Assembly: GCA_011390205.1 (NCBI GenBank)
Contig: JAABSX010000006.1
Location: 1-64,000, forward strand
DNA: 64,000 nucleotides
Source of the DNA: Microscillaceae bacterium
GTDB lineage: Bacteria; Bacteroidota; Bacteroidia; Cytophagales; Microscillaceae
Reading direction: 5' to 3'
The position numbers were made by a program, and so were the translations under genes. Positions 50,871-59,772 of the stretch are shown here, in pieces (position 1 is the stretch's first letter; each line of letters begins with the position of its first letter). The notes below the pieces were generated by a model. It did no database searches. It saw nothing but the letters and a program-made list of their open reading frames with translations, and was not told where the DNA came from.

Positions 50871-51935
50871 TTATTTACCTACTTCTTTGTCCACCTTTTT
50901 TACAAAATCAACCACTCCTTTGAAGTAATTTTTTTGGTCATCATATTGAGAGAGATGGCTTCCGTTGGGGCAAAACAAGTATTGACCGTTTTTGACTTCT
51001 TTTGACATCCATTCCATGTGTTCGGGCTTCATAGTATCAAATTTACTCCCGATGACGAGTGTAGGCACTGTGATTTTAGATAAATCTGCTTTTCTATCCC
51101 AGTTTTTTAGGGTAGCATTTCCAGTAATTCCAAATTCGCTGTAGCCTTGCATATAGACATATACTTCGGGGTTGAGATGTTTGAATGCCCTATTGATAGA
51201 TTCTGGCCACTCATTGACGGGCATTCTGAGCACGTGGGCAGTGTAGTGATGCTCAAAGAGTAGTTCATTGTATCTAGGGTTGGCAAAGTCATTTTTTGCC
51301 TCAATGGCTTGTATTTCTTTATAGACTTCAGGGGGCATTTGTGGGCCCAATACTTCTTTTGCATATTGGTTATATTCAGGCACGCTTGACATCATATTGG
51401 AGATAATCAACCCTTTGAGATTTTGCTGGTATTTGAGGGCATATTCCATCGCTAAGATTCCTCCCCAAGACTGCCCCAAAAGATAAAAGTTAGAATTGTC
51501 TAACTTCAATGCCTTGCGGACTTGCTCTACTTCTTCCACAAACCTATCAATCGTCCAAAGGCTTGTATCACTAGGCTGATCGCTGTAGTAAGACCCGAGC
51601 TGGTCATAATAAATATATTCAATGCCTTCGGCGGGGAAGTAGCCATCTGCACATTCAAAAAACTCATGTGTGCCGCCAGGGCCTCCGTGGAGTAGCAATA
51701 CCTTGATTTTTGGATTGTTGCCTACACGTTTTGTCCAGACGTTAAAATTTCCTTTGGCTGTGCTGATAGGAATCATCTTGATGCCACCTGTAAATTGGTC
51801 ATCTCTTTGAACAAAACTAAGGTAGTCATTGGGGGCTTGGGCAGAGGTAGATTCTATGGCTGGTTCAGCACAATTCTGAAAAAAGAACAGACTCCATGCC
51901 AAGCATAAATAAAATGTGTGTTGTGTTACTTTCAT
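50871..51935 (-). CDS. Exported proline iminopeptidase-like hydrolase (S33)
   Basis: 354 residues. The signal (MKVTQHTFYLCLAWSLFFFQNC) has Cys22 in a weak lipobox, so it may be a lipoprotein. The alpha/beta hydrolase core shows the oxyanion motif LLHGGPGGTHEFF, the nucleophile GQSWGG, and, at the end, GSKFDTMKPEHM (Asp) and NGSHLSQYDD (His). HGGPG plus GQSWGG is the signature of prolyl aminopeptidases and related proline-specific peptidases. Its export is common among Bacteroidota homologues. It lies downstream of the WD40-caspase gene, with a 184-bp gap that has a -7 element of its own. Confidence 0.88.
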   Translation of the reverse strand: MKVTQHTFYLCLAWSLFFFQNCAEPAIESTSAQAPNDYLSFVQRDDQFTGGIKMIPISTAKGNFNVWTKRVGNNPKIKVLLLHGGPGGTHEFFECADGYFPAEGIEYIYYDQLGSYYSDQPSDTSLWTIDRFVEEVEQVRKALKLDNSNFYLLGQSWGGILAMEYALKYQQNLKGLIISNMMSSVPEYNQYAKEVLGPQMPPEVYKEIQAIEAKNDFANPRYNELLFEHHYTAHVLRMPVNEWPESINRAFKHLNPEVYVYMQGYSEFGITGNATLKNWDRKADLSKITVPTLVIGSKFDTMKPEHMEWMSKEVKNGQYLFCPNGSHLSQYDDQKNYFKGVVDFVKKVDKEVGK

Positions 51936-52006
51936 AGATAAATATACATTGGGTAAATGAATTTTTGAGTGTCAGCAGCCTTTTTACAAAGGCCATCTGG
52001 TGAGCA

Positions 52007-52014
52007 CAAATATA
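52007..52014 (-). promoter_or_regulatory. Possible -7 element of the S33 peptidase gene
   Basis: Complement reads TATATTTG, an exact TAnnTTTG, about 70 nt before the ATG at 51935. No partner box at 19 nt. Confidence 0.35.
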
Positions 52015-52118
52015 ACTTGAAAGTGGGGATTTACGATTTTTTCAAGCAAATTTACGGCATTCAAGCAGTGATGAATTGCTTGGCCTTTGCCTTGCCATCA
52101 AGACAGAAAACAAGGCAT

Positions 52119-54500
52119 CTACCTATAATCTACGATTACTTTTTCAGGATTTTGCCCTTTGAGCACAGGTGTTTGTATGATTCCGTGTAGCCTTCGGGCA
52201 TAGTACGGAATGCCTTCGGATTCATCATTGATGTACTGGAAAATCTCTGCAAGTGTCAGTTGTTTGTCTTTGTTAAAGTCTGCATTTTGATTATGGATTG
52301 CTTTTAAGAAGAAATAAGTAAAGATTCCGTGCTTTTTTTCCGGATACCAAGCCGAGACTTGGTCTGCAGCAGAGGAAGCCAGCAATGCCCCTGCCTTCAG
52401 CCCTAGAGCTCCTTTGGATTTGATGACGATGGGTGAGATATTTTTATAGATATTCTCCCCCGAAAAGCAAGCATCTAGAGTTACCACCACGGATTTTGCA
52501 GGCAGTTTGGCGAGATTATTATAAAAAATATCGGCTGCAAAGCCCGTAAGTTCCACATACTGAGGGTCGCATTCTACAGGCACAAAGTAGGCTGCTTTGT
52601 CATTGAGCCCTGGCGCGCCATGCCCTGAGTAATACACAAACACATCACTTTTATCAGGCTTGATGAGGTTATGGAGTTTTCCTTTGGGATTTTCTTTGCT
52701 CCCAAAAATCATTTTAAAATCAGCATAAGAAGCATTCTCTAGGTAGATGATGTTTTCTTTGCTGTAGCCCATGACATCTATGAGGTAATTGCGGATACTT
52801 CGGGCATCATTGATGGCAAAATCTACGTTTTTTGTTTTCTGATATTGTGCATTGCCTATCACCACAGCGATGGCATCGGGCTGTTTCATCCGAGTTTTGG
52901 GGAGTTGATAGTCTATTTCTGAGATTCCGCCTGAGGTGATGATGTTATTTTCTTGTTGTTTTTCTATTTTTTGCACCTCTTGTTTGGGTTCAGAGATTTG
53001 ACTGATGAGGTCTATCTCCACGGGCTGCTGGAGCGTAAAGGGCAGCGTCTGGATTTCGTAGCGGTAATATTGGTTATCTAGTGGGCAGTGAATGCTGGCA
53101 AACTGCATCACGAGTTTTCCTTGGGGGCTGATGTTAAAGATACATTCATTAAACTTGAGCGATGCCATACAAGCATCAAAGCCTTTTGCTTTTTGGATAG
53201 GCATTTTTAGGTAAATGGGTTCTACTTGTGCTATCTCAATTTTAAATACTTCATTATCAGCATCATAGTGGTTTTTTTTGATTTTGATATTGTAGGTTTT
53301 GTCACGGTGTGCGTTGGTATATTGAAAGCCTATTTTTTCTTCAGCTATTTGCTGGCTGATTTCTTTGTAAAGCCCTTGTATTTTATCGTTTTTGAGGGTT
53401 TCGTTGTTGATTCGGGCTTGGTAATCTTCTGATTTTTCAAATTTTCCTCTTTGGTACCATTCTTTCATTTTTTGCTGCACTTGCGCCTGTGCGATGTAAG
53501 CATAGGAGGGAGCTTCCCATATTTTGATAATTTGGTCTTCTCCACCGCTGGCTATCCACCTGCCATCAGGGCTAAATGCGAGGGCTTGGATGGCTTTAAA
53601 ATGGCTTCTGTAGGTCATGATTTTTTGACCTGTATTTACATTCCAGAGTTTGATGGTTTGGTCTTTACTGGCAGTGGCTATAAAATCACCATTGGGGCTG
53701 AAGCGTACTTTGGTGATGTTGGTGTAGGGCTCAGTGAGGTTTTTCCAGACCTTGCCCGTGCTCAAATCCCATATTTTGAGTGCTCCGTCTTCACCTCCAC
53801 TTACGAGGTAGCGGTTATCGGGGCTAAAATCAATGGAATGAACGGCGTCACTTTGCCCTCCTGTATCCCAGCCTAGGGTGTAAATAAGTGCTCCTTCTAA
53901 GTCCCAGATTTTGATTTCGCCTTTTTTTGCTTGAGTATTGGCAGCGGCACTGCCTATCCATTTTTGGTCGGGAGAGATAGCGACTTCACTGATGATTTCG
54001 GAGTGCCCTGTGAGTGTTTTGCGGATTTCCTGGGTGTGCAAGCCCCAGATTTTGACGGTTTTGTCAAGCCCACCTGTGACGAGGATTTCTTTGTCTTGGC
54101 TCAGGGCGATGCTATTGATGGCCTGATGTGCGATGATGTTGTTGATTTCTTTGCCTGTGTTTTTATTCCACATTTTGAAGTTTTGGGGGGCTTGGTATCC
54201 CCCTGCGGTGATAAAATAATCATCATTTTTGCCAAAAGCTACTGCCCTGATTTCTTGGGGGTGCTGTGTAAGTTCGGCTATTTTTTGCCCATTTTCTAGC
54301 CCCCACATGATGCATTGGCTTGGCTGCAGGGTGTTGGCTTGGCTGCCTGAGGCACTGAGCAAATATTTGCTATCTGCACTAAATGCTACAGTGTTGATGG
54401 GGTGTATGTGTCCTCTTAGATTAAATACAGGTGCTTCATTTTGGGCTTGCAAAGATTGATTTGTAAACCAGAGGAGTAAGAAATATAGAATATATCGCAT
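52119..54500 (-). CDS. Secreted WD40-repeat/caspase-domain protein
   Basis: 793 residues. Signal peptide (1-19, SLQAQ), then seven WD40 repeats (about 28-330, each ending in IKIWDLE-like or KMWNKN-like phrases), which make one propeller. A linker domain (about 335-550) has a helical part (EWYQRGKFEKSEDYQARI) and beta strands. The C-terminal caspase-like domain (about 560-790) has its His in VFVYYSGHGAPG and its Cys in VVTLDACFSG, followed by the SSAADQVSAW region. Caspase-like proteases with WD40 propellers occur in cyanobacteria and Bacteroidota; this one is exported. The LRR protein gene is divergent. Confidence 0.9.
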   Translation of the reverse strand: MRYILYFLLLWFTNQSLQAQNEAPVFNLRGHIHPINTVAFSADSKYLLSASGSQANTLQPSQCIMWGLENGQKIAELTQHPQEIRAVAFGKNDDYFITAGGYQAPQNFKMWNKNTGKEINNIIAHQAINSIALSQDKEILVTGGLDKTVKIWGLHTQEIRKTLTGHSEIISEVAISPDQKWIGSAAANTQAKKGEIKIWDLEGALIYTLGWDTGGQSDAVHSIDFSPDNRYLVSGGEDGALKIWDLSTGKVWKNLTEPYTNITKVRFSPNGDFIATASKDQTIKLWNVNTGQKIMTYRSHFKAIQALAFSPDGRWIASGGEDQIIKIWEAPSYAYIAQAQVQQKMKEWYQRGKFEKSEDYQARINNETLKNDKIQGLYKEISQQIAEEKIGFQYTNAHRDKTYNIKIKKNHYDADNEVFKIEIAQVEPIYLKMPIQKAKGFDACMASLKFNECIFNISPQGKLVMQFASIHCPLDNQYYRYEIQTLPFTLQQPVEIDLISQISEPKQEVQKIEKQQENNIITSGGISEIDYQLPKTRMKQPDAIAVVIGNAQYQKTKNVDFAINDARSIRNYLIDVMGYSKENIIYLENASYADFKMIFGSKENPKGKLHNLIKPDKSDVFVYYSGHGAPGLNDKAAYFVPVECDPQYVELTGFAADIFYNNLAKLPAKSVVVTLDACFSGENIYKNISPIVIKSKGALGLKAGALLASSAADQVSAWYPEKKHGIFTYFFLKAIHNQNADFNKDKQLTLAEIFQYINDESEGIPYYARRLHGIIQTPVLKGQNPEKVIVDYR

Positions 54501-54963
54501 GGTTTTTTATGGTTTAGGTTTTGATAGTTATAAGTAATAGACAATCATAAGGTTACGTTTGGGGGCATGTCTTTTTGTTAATTTCGGGTTAATCATACAG
54601 CTTCAAATACTTATTTTGAGCTTCAGATTGTGGGGATTGTATTAAAAGTAACAGATTTCTAAATCTCTGTATTGGCATCAGTAGTTTGCTAAAAAATTGA
54701 GGATAATATACAATAAAAACAGTTTTAAATCCGAAAATATCTCAAGAAATAGTTACTTTCACAAAGTTTTTACGACAAAGTAAAAGAAACTAAGTGCTTG
54801 TGCATAGTTGATTTGCTGTATTATTTTTCAATAAGCATTTTAACTTATTTAGTTAAAATTGTTTTGCATAGAATGCGCCGATAATTAATACATTATCAAA
54901 TCAATAAATGAGCACATTTATCCAATTAAGTAATATTCTGTATTCATTAAAACCAAATAGAAT
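54501..54963. other. AT-rich divergent region between WD40-caspase and LRR genes
   Basis: 463 bp with no gene. It must carry both promoters, but I found no exact TAnnTTTG with a correctly spaced TTTG on either strand. No strong hairpins. Confidence 0.4.
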
Positions 54964-56106
54964 ATGTCCGTAAAAAAGCAGCTTGTGTTTTTTCTTCTCT
55001 TCACTTTAATTAAAATAAGCCCTGCCATTGCACAAAGCAAACTTTTAAGCCTTGAGGCCCTCGAGAAAGTGAAAATTTATGAATCTATCGAGGATGCCCT
55101 GAGCGAACCCGAAAATGTCATCGCACTCAAGATAAGAAATCAAGCACTAGAAAATTTTCCCAGAGAAATACTCAAACTCAAAAATCTACAATACCTTGAC
55201 TTAGGGCTTAACCCCATCACCACACTGCCAGACTCTATCACCACACTCCAAAATCTACAAATCTTGGATATGTGGGGGGCTAAACTCAATGCACTGCCAG
55301 CCCAAATCGGGCAGCTCAAAAATCTTAGGTTTTTATACTTAGATTATAACCAAATAACCTCTTTGCCAGCCCAAATCGGGCAGCTCAAAAAACTAGAAAT
55401 CCTAGACCTAGAAGGCAATCAACTCAGGGCACTTCCCCCTGAGATAGGCCTGCTCAGTGCATTGGAAATCTTAGACCTAGAAAAAAACCAACTCACACAG
55501 CTACCCCAAAGCTTAGATAGCCTAAAAGTCCTCAAAATGCTTGACCTAGAAGGCAATCAGCTTACCAGCCTCCCCCAATCCATAGGAAAACTTTCTCAGC
55601 TTACTTACTTATATCTGCAAAATAACCTCCTCACATACCTCCCCAAAGAACTCGGAAATCTGCAAGAACTTGCCTACCTGTTTTTGGAAAATAACCAAAT
55701 CAGGCAGTTTGAAGAAGGAATGCCTAGCTTACAAAAACTAGAATTCTTAGATTTATCTAAAAACCAACTCACTCAATTCCCCACAGGAATCTATCAACAG
55801 CAGCAACTACAAGTGCTAAAGCTCAACCACAATCAATTGCAAGGCATCCCACCAGAAATACAGCAAATGAAAAAACTTAAAACTCTTAGCTTAGAAGCCA
55901 ATCAAATTCAGAGAATCCCCCAAGAACTGACACTGCTCAATGTGCTAGAGCTGCTCAACCTGAGAGACAATCAAATCAAAAGTTTTGACAATCAAATCAG
56001 CAAAATGACAGGACTCAAAGAGCTAAACCTACATAAAAATCTGCTCAATGAAACGGAGCAAAAAAGAATACAATCATTTTTGCCTGCCTGCTTCATCAAA
56101 TTTTAA
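54964..56106 (+). CDS. Secreted leucine-rich-repeat protein
   Basis: 380 residues: a signal peptide (about 1-25, IAQSK), a short cap, then about 12 leucine-rich repeats of 23 residues (consensus LxxLPxxIGxLxxLxxLDLxxNQ). This is the typical plain bacterial LRR type. The repeats vary, but two have almost the same DNA (55295-55391), a sign of recent duplication or conversion. The concave face probably binds another protein. No enzyme domain. Divergent from the WD40-caspase gene. Confidence 0.92.
   Translation: MSVKKQLVFFLLFTLIKISPAIAQSKLLSLEALEKVKIYESIEDALSEPENVIALKIRNQALENFPREILKLKNLQYLDLGLNPITTLPDSITTLQNLQILDMWGAKLNALPAQIGQLKNLRFLYLDYNQITSLPAQIGQLKKLEILDLEGNQLRALPPEIGLLSALEILDLEKNQLTQLPQSLDSLKVLKMLDLEGNQLTSLPQSIGKLSQLTYLYLQNNLLTYLPKELGNLQELAYLFLENNQIRQFEEGMPSLQKLEFLDLSKNQLTQFPTGIYQQQQLQVLKLNHNQLQGIPPEIQQMKKLKTLSLEANQIQRIPQELTLLNVLELLNLRDNQIKSFDNQISKMTGLKELNLHKNLLNETEQKRIQSFLPACFIKF
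55295..55391 (+). repeat. Two near-identical LRR units in DNA
   Basis: An identical 28-nt string starts at 55295 and again at 55364, 69 nt apart, exactly one 23-codon LRR unit. Other units differ, so this pair is a young copy or a gene-conversion tract. Confidence 0.7.
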
Positions 56107-56262
56107 AGTGAATAACGCACATAAAAACGTTAAAAAACCTTAAATAGGAATCAAAACTTGGGTTAAACTTGTTTAATAAACGTCTGTGTTACGTAGAATG
56201 CAATCCTCCTTAGTGGCAGTCATTGTGTCAGAAAATTTAACATAGATACCTGACGCTTTGTC

Positions 56263-56319
56263 TTTATTATAAAGAAATAAAGCACTGGCAAAGAACTTGT
56301 TATTTTATTTATTATAAAG
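56263..56319 (+). promoter_or_regulatory. Pair of 12-bp direct repeats upstream of the htrA operon
   Basis: TTTATTATAAAG occurs at 56263-56274 and 56308-56319, 45 nt apart (about four helical turns). Each has a CTTTA/TAAAG dyad-like core. They lie 70-125 nt before the small gene that precedes htrA and may be operator sites for a stress regulator. Confidence 0.35.
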
Positions 56320-56386
56320 TTAGTTTACGCCATTTATTAGATGTAAAGCACTGAAATACAATATATTACAAACACACAAAATATCA

Positions 56387-56611
56387 ATGAAAAATCGCTT
56401 TCGTAACCACGGCAAGTTGGCAATTTTATTAGTACCAAGTCTTTCCTTCATACTGCTATATTGGGCATTATATGGCTTCTTTGGGCTGGTTACAGACAGA
56501 GTAAAACCTGCTTACTACCCGCCCAAAGACACCCACCAATGGGAGGTAAGCCAAGACAGCAGCACACATAAAATAAAAAAAGAATATCCTAGTTATGATA
56601 AAAGTAATTAA
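56387..56611 (+). CDS. Small membrane protein upstream of htrA
   Basis: 74 residues with a basic N-terminus, one membrane helix (about 13-36, LAILLVPSLSFILLYWALYGFF) and a polar C-terminus with YYPPKDTHQWEVSQDSSTHKIKK, which would face the periplasm. No family known to me. It ends 37 bp before the htrA start in the same direction. It could be a regulator or partner of the protease. Confidence 0.6.
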   Translation: MKNRFRNHGKLAILLVPSLSFILLYWALYGFFGLVTDRVKPAYYPPKDTHQWEVSQDSSTHKIKKEYPSYDKSN

Positions 56612-56648
56612 ACAATCAATAGTAAACCATACAAAAACACAATAACCT

Positions 56649-58157
56649 ATGAATAAAAGTAAATTAATCCCCTTAATCTTGGTAGCAGTGCTGAGCAGCA
56701 CACTGACCTTAGCTACTTATAAAATAGCAGGACTAGACCGTAACTTAGTGCTTTTTGAAGAGGCAAGTAGCGGTAAAGCAGAAAATGAAGGTCTTATCAA
56801 ACTCACTAAAAAAGAGAAACTTGCCGAGCTAAACACATCACTGGATTTTACTGAAATAGCCACTAAGACCACTTCTAGCGTGGTGCATATCACTACTACA
56901 CAAAATCCAAGAACGGCTCAAAGAGATACAAGACGAGACATGCCCGATATTTTTAGAGAGTTTTTTGGAGAGCAATTCAACGGAGAAATGATGCCCAGAG
57001 GTCCACAACAATCCTCTGGCTCGGGTGTGATTATCTCCAAAGATGGCTACATCGTTACCAACAACCACGTGGTCAGCAATGCCTCCGAGATAGAAGTAGT
57101 GTTACAAAACAAGCAATCTTACAAAGCAACTATGATAGGTGTAGATCCTTCTACAGACCTTGCCGTCATTAAGATAGATGCCAATGATTTGCCTAATATA
57201 GTGCTTGGAAACTCAGACGAGGTGAAGGTAGGGCAATGGGTATTGGCGGTAGGCAATCCCTTTAACCTAGAATCTACCGTTACGGCGGGCATTATCAGTG
57301 CCAAAGGGCGTAACCTGAACATCCTCAGAGATAAAGACCAAGCACCGATTGAGGCATTCATACAGACAGATGCCGCCGTAAACCCTGGCAATAGCGGAGG
57401 GGCACTCATCAACACACAAGGCGAACTTATCGGCATCAATACAGCCATCGCTACGCCCACAGGCACTTTTGCAGGCTACTCTTTTGCTGTGCCCGTCAAT
57501 CTTGTACGCAAAGTAATGAAAGATCTCATAGAGTATGGCGAAGTACAACGAGGCTACTTGGGCATCTCTATCCGTGAGATAGACGGGAAATTTGCTGAAG
57601 AAAAAGGATTCGAGAACATCAGTGAGGGGGTATATGTACAAGAGGTCATGCCCCAAAGCGCTGCCGCAGAAGCAGGCATTAAAGCAGGTGACATCATCAC
57701 AGGGCTAGAAGGGAAAACAATCAAAAGCTCACCTGAGCTGCTAGAAGAAGTAGCCAAACGCAGGCCAGGCAACAAGATTAACCTTGAAATACGCCGAAAT
57801 GGAAAAACACAAAAAATAGATGTGTTTCTCAAAGGCAAAGCTGGTGAAAACAAAGTAGCTGCCAACCCCCAAAGTAAGATACTACGTGAACTAGGCGTAG
57901 ATTTGGAAGACCTTAGCACCGAAGAGTGTGCAGAACTGGGCATTAAATCAGGAGTAAGAGTAAAACGCATTCTCCCTGGCAAGGTTCGCAGCCAAACCAA
58001 TATGCGTGAGGGCTTTATCATCACCAAAATAGGTGAAGAAGGCATCAAATCTCAAGAAGATTTCTTAAAGAAAATAGAAAATATCAAAGGAGGTGTACTC
58101 CTAAGCGGAATCTATGGAAATAACTCAGGCGAGTATTATTATGGATTTGGGATGTAA
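56649..58157 (+). CDS. Do/HtrA-type periplasmic serine protease
   Basis: 502 residues. Signal anchor (1-25), a trypsin-like domain with H140 (VTNNHVV), D170 (STDLAVIKI) and S249 (NPGNSGGAL), then two PDZ domains (about 290-385 and 405-500). An acidic and Gln-rich stretch (95-122, with FREFFGEQF) is the LA loop seen in DegP/DegQ-type enzymes. It degrades or refolds damaged envelope proteins. In Bacteroidota this is the usual Do protease. Two 12-bp repeats lie upstream of the pair of genes. Confidence 0.95.
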   Translation: MNKSKLIPLILVAVLSSTLTLATYKIAGLDRNLVLFEEASSGKAENEGLIKLTKKEKLAELNTSLDFTEIATKTTSSVVHITTTQNPRTAQRDTRRDMPDIFREFFGEQFNGEMMPRGPQQSSGSGVIISKDGYIVTNNHVVSNASEIEVVLQNKQSYKATMIGVDPSTDLAVIKIDANDLPNIVLGNSDEVKVGQWVLAVGNPFNLESTVTAGIISAKGRNLNILRDKDQAPIEAFIQTDAAVNPGNSGGALINTQGELIGINTAIATPTGTFAGYSFAVPVNLVRKVMKDLIEYGEVQRGYLGISIREIDGKFAEEKGFENISEGVYVQEVMPQSAAAEAGIKAGDIITGLEGKTIKSSPELLEEVAKRRPGNKINLEIRRNGKTQKIDVFLKGKAGENKVAANPQSKILRELGVDLEDLSTEECAELGIKSGVRVKRILPGKVRSQTNMREGFIITKIGEEGIKSQEDFLKKIENIKGGVLLSGIYGNNSGEYYYGFGM

Positions 58158-58226
58158 TAAAATAAGAAACTTCTATCAATTCTTACCACGTTCTCTGTCA
58201 AACTCATAAATTTAATCGTAATTTTG

Positions 58227-58260
58227 ACCCATAGCTTCAAAGTGAGGCTATGGGTTTTTT
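58227..58260 (+). terminator. Intrinsic terminator between htrA and the BASS gene
   Basis: ACCCATAGC (58227-58235) pairs perfectly with GCTATGGGT (58247-58255), then six T residues. It ends only 12 nt before the next start codon. Confidence 0.85.
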
Positions 58261-58272
58261 GATAGATTCACG

Positions 58273-59187
58273 ATGATAATTTCTACTTATATCTTGCCCA
58301 GTGTGCTGGCATTTATTATGTTCGGGATGGGGCTCTCTCTCACTGCTCGAGATTTCAAAAATATAGCTTTGCATCCTAAATCTATCTTTTTAGGGTTATT
58401 TTGCCAGATGTTGCTGCTTCCCCTCATTGCCATTCTTATCGCCTTGGCAGCAGGGATGATAGGCTTATCCCCTGAGCTACAGGTCGGCATCGTGCTGATA
58501 GCTGCCTGCCCAGGTGGGGCAGTCTCTAACCTCATCACGTATCTTCTGGAGGGCAATGTCGCTCTTTCTGTATCACTGACCACTATCAATAGTTTTTTGG
58601 TGATTTTTTCTATTCCACTGACAGTATCTCTGGCACTCATGTTATTTTTAGATGCAGGGCAGACCGAGATTAATCTTCCTTTTTGGGATACCTTATTACA
58701 AATCTTGCTGATAACTGTAATCCCTTGTGTATTAGGGATTTATATACAGCACAAAAGCCCAAGATGGGCTCAAGCTGTAGAAAAGCCCTTGAAATATTTG
58801 ATGCCCGTCTTGCTTGCCCTTGCGATGCTAGGAGCTATCTTTTGGGAAAATGGCGATGCCAAGTCTGTATCAGTTTTAGATTATGCCGAGGTCGCCATTT
58901 TTGTATTAATACTCAATGTGGCAGGGATGGCACTTGGTTTTTTTGCAGCAAAATGGCAAGGGCTAAACAAGGACAATCAAATCACTATAGCCATAGAAGT
59001 GGGCTTACAAAATACAGGGCTTGCCATTACCGTAGCCACCAGTGAGTTGTTCTTAGGAAGCCAGACCATGGCGATTCCAGCCTCTATTTACGCTCTTTTC
59101 ACTTTTTTTTCGGCAGTGATATTTGGGCTAATTGTCAAGCCCGAACTTATCAGAAATATGCTCAAACCCAAGAAAAACATCTATTAA
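58273..59187 (+). CDS. Bile acid:sodium symporter (BASS/SLC10) family transporter
   Basis: 304 residues with ten membrane helices. Family motifs are FGMGLSLTARDF near 17-28, IAACPGGAVSNLITYLL near 77-93 and IAIEVGLQNTGLAITVA near 238-254, the last being the crossover with the sodium site. Bacterial members carry keto acids, pantoate or other organic anions, rarely bile acids. The substrate is unknown. The GNAT gene follows after 3 nt and the WG gene overlaps that, so the three form one transcript. Confidence 0.92.
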   Translation: MIISTYILPSVLAFIMFGMGLSLTARDFKNIALHPKSIFLGLFCQMLLLPLIAILIALAAGMIGLSPELQVGIVLIAACPGGAVSNLITYLLEGNVALSVSLTTINSFLVIFSIPLTVSLALMLFLDAGQTEINLPFWDTLLQILLITVIPCVLGIYIQHKSPRWAQAVEKPLKYLMPVLLALAMLGAIFWENGDAKSVSVLDYAEVAIFVLILNVAGMALGFFAAKWQGLNKDNQITIAIEVGLQNTGLAITVATSELFLGSQTMAIPASIYALFTFFSAVIFGLIVKPELIRNMLKPKKNIY

Positions 59188-59190
59188 AAC

Positions 59191-59772
59191 ATGCCCGAGC
59201 CAGAAAATCAACCCAGTATATATTTTGATTTTAGCCCACCTGAGTCTTCAGCTAATTTAGAATATGAGCTTTTTAATGTAGAAAACGCCCAGCAGCTTTG
59301 GGATATGTTTTGGGAAGATTCAGACCCATTTATCAGCCCAAAATTCAAAAACCCAAGTCATTTTTTGAAATATACCGCCTACCAAACCACGTATGCTCGG
59401 AAGTCTGCCGAAAAAGGAGGCTGTGATTATCTTTTCAAAAACAAACAAGGCGTGTATCTGGGTGTTTTGCATTTTTATGACCTCAATACTAAAAATTACC
59501 AAACAGCACAAGCAAGCTGCACCATTGGCTTTGCCACTGTCGCAAGTCATCGCCGCACGGGGCTTAGCACAGAGGCTGTCAGGCACTTGCTGCAGTTTGC
59601 CTTTGAGAAACATCAAATGCAGACAGTTTTTGCCTTCACCGAAAAGAAGAATAGCCCTGCACATGCATTTTTAGAAAAGCTAGGCTTTTCTATGACCCAC
59701 CCTGATACTTACAAGGCCCAAAAATATGACTATTATGAACTCACAAAACAACAATGGAACATTACTTACTAG
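59191..59772 (+). CDS. GNAT N-acetyltransferase (RimJ/RimL-like)
   Basis: 193 residues. The acetyl-CoA site is TVASHRRTGLSTEAVRHLLQFAFE (a variant of the R/Q-x2-G-x-G/A loop, here RRTGLS), and EKKNSPAHAFLEKLGF is the usual RimL-type C-terminal motif. N-terminal acidic stretch of unknown role. Start codon 3 nt after the BASS stop, so coupled. The acceptor (protein N-terminus or small amine) is not evident. Confidence 0.88.
   Translation: MPEPENQPSIYFDFSPPESSANLEYELFNVENAQQLWDMFWEDSDPFISPKFKNPSHFLKYTAYQTTYARKSAEKGGCDYLFKNKQGVYLGVLHFYDLNTKNYQTAQASCTIGFATVASHRRTGLSTEAVRHLLQFAFEKHQMQTVFAFTEKKNSPAHAFLEKLGFSMTHPDTYKAQKYDYYELTKQQWNITY

Noticed and set aside
53451-54299. Open frames antisense to the WD40 region
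   Set aside because: Repeat-encoding DNA keeps the opposite frames open; the Gly/Phe/Asp-rich translations mirror the WD40 repeats and have no start context.
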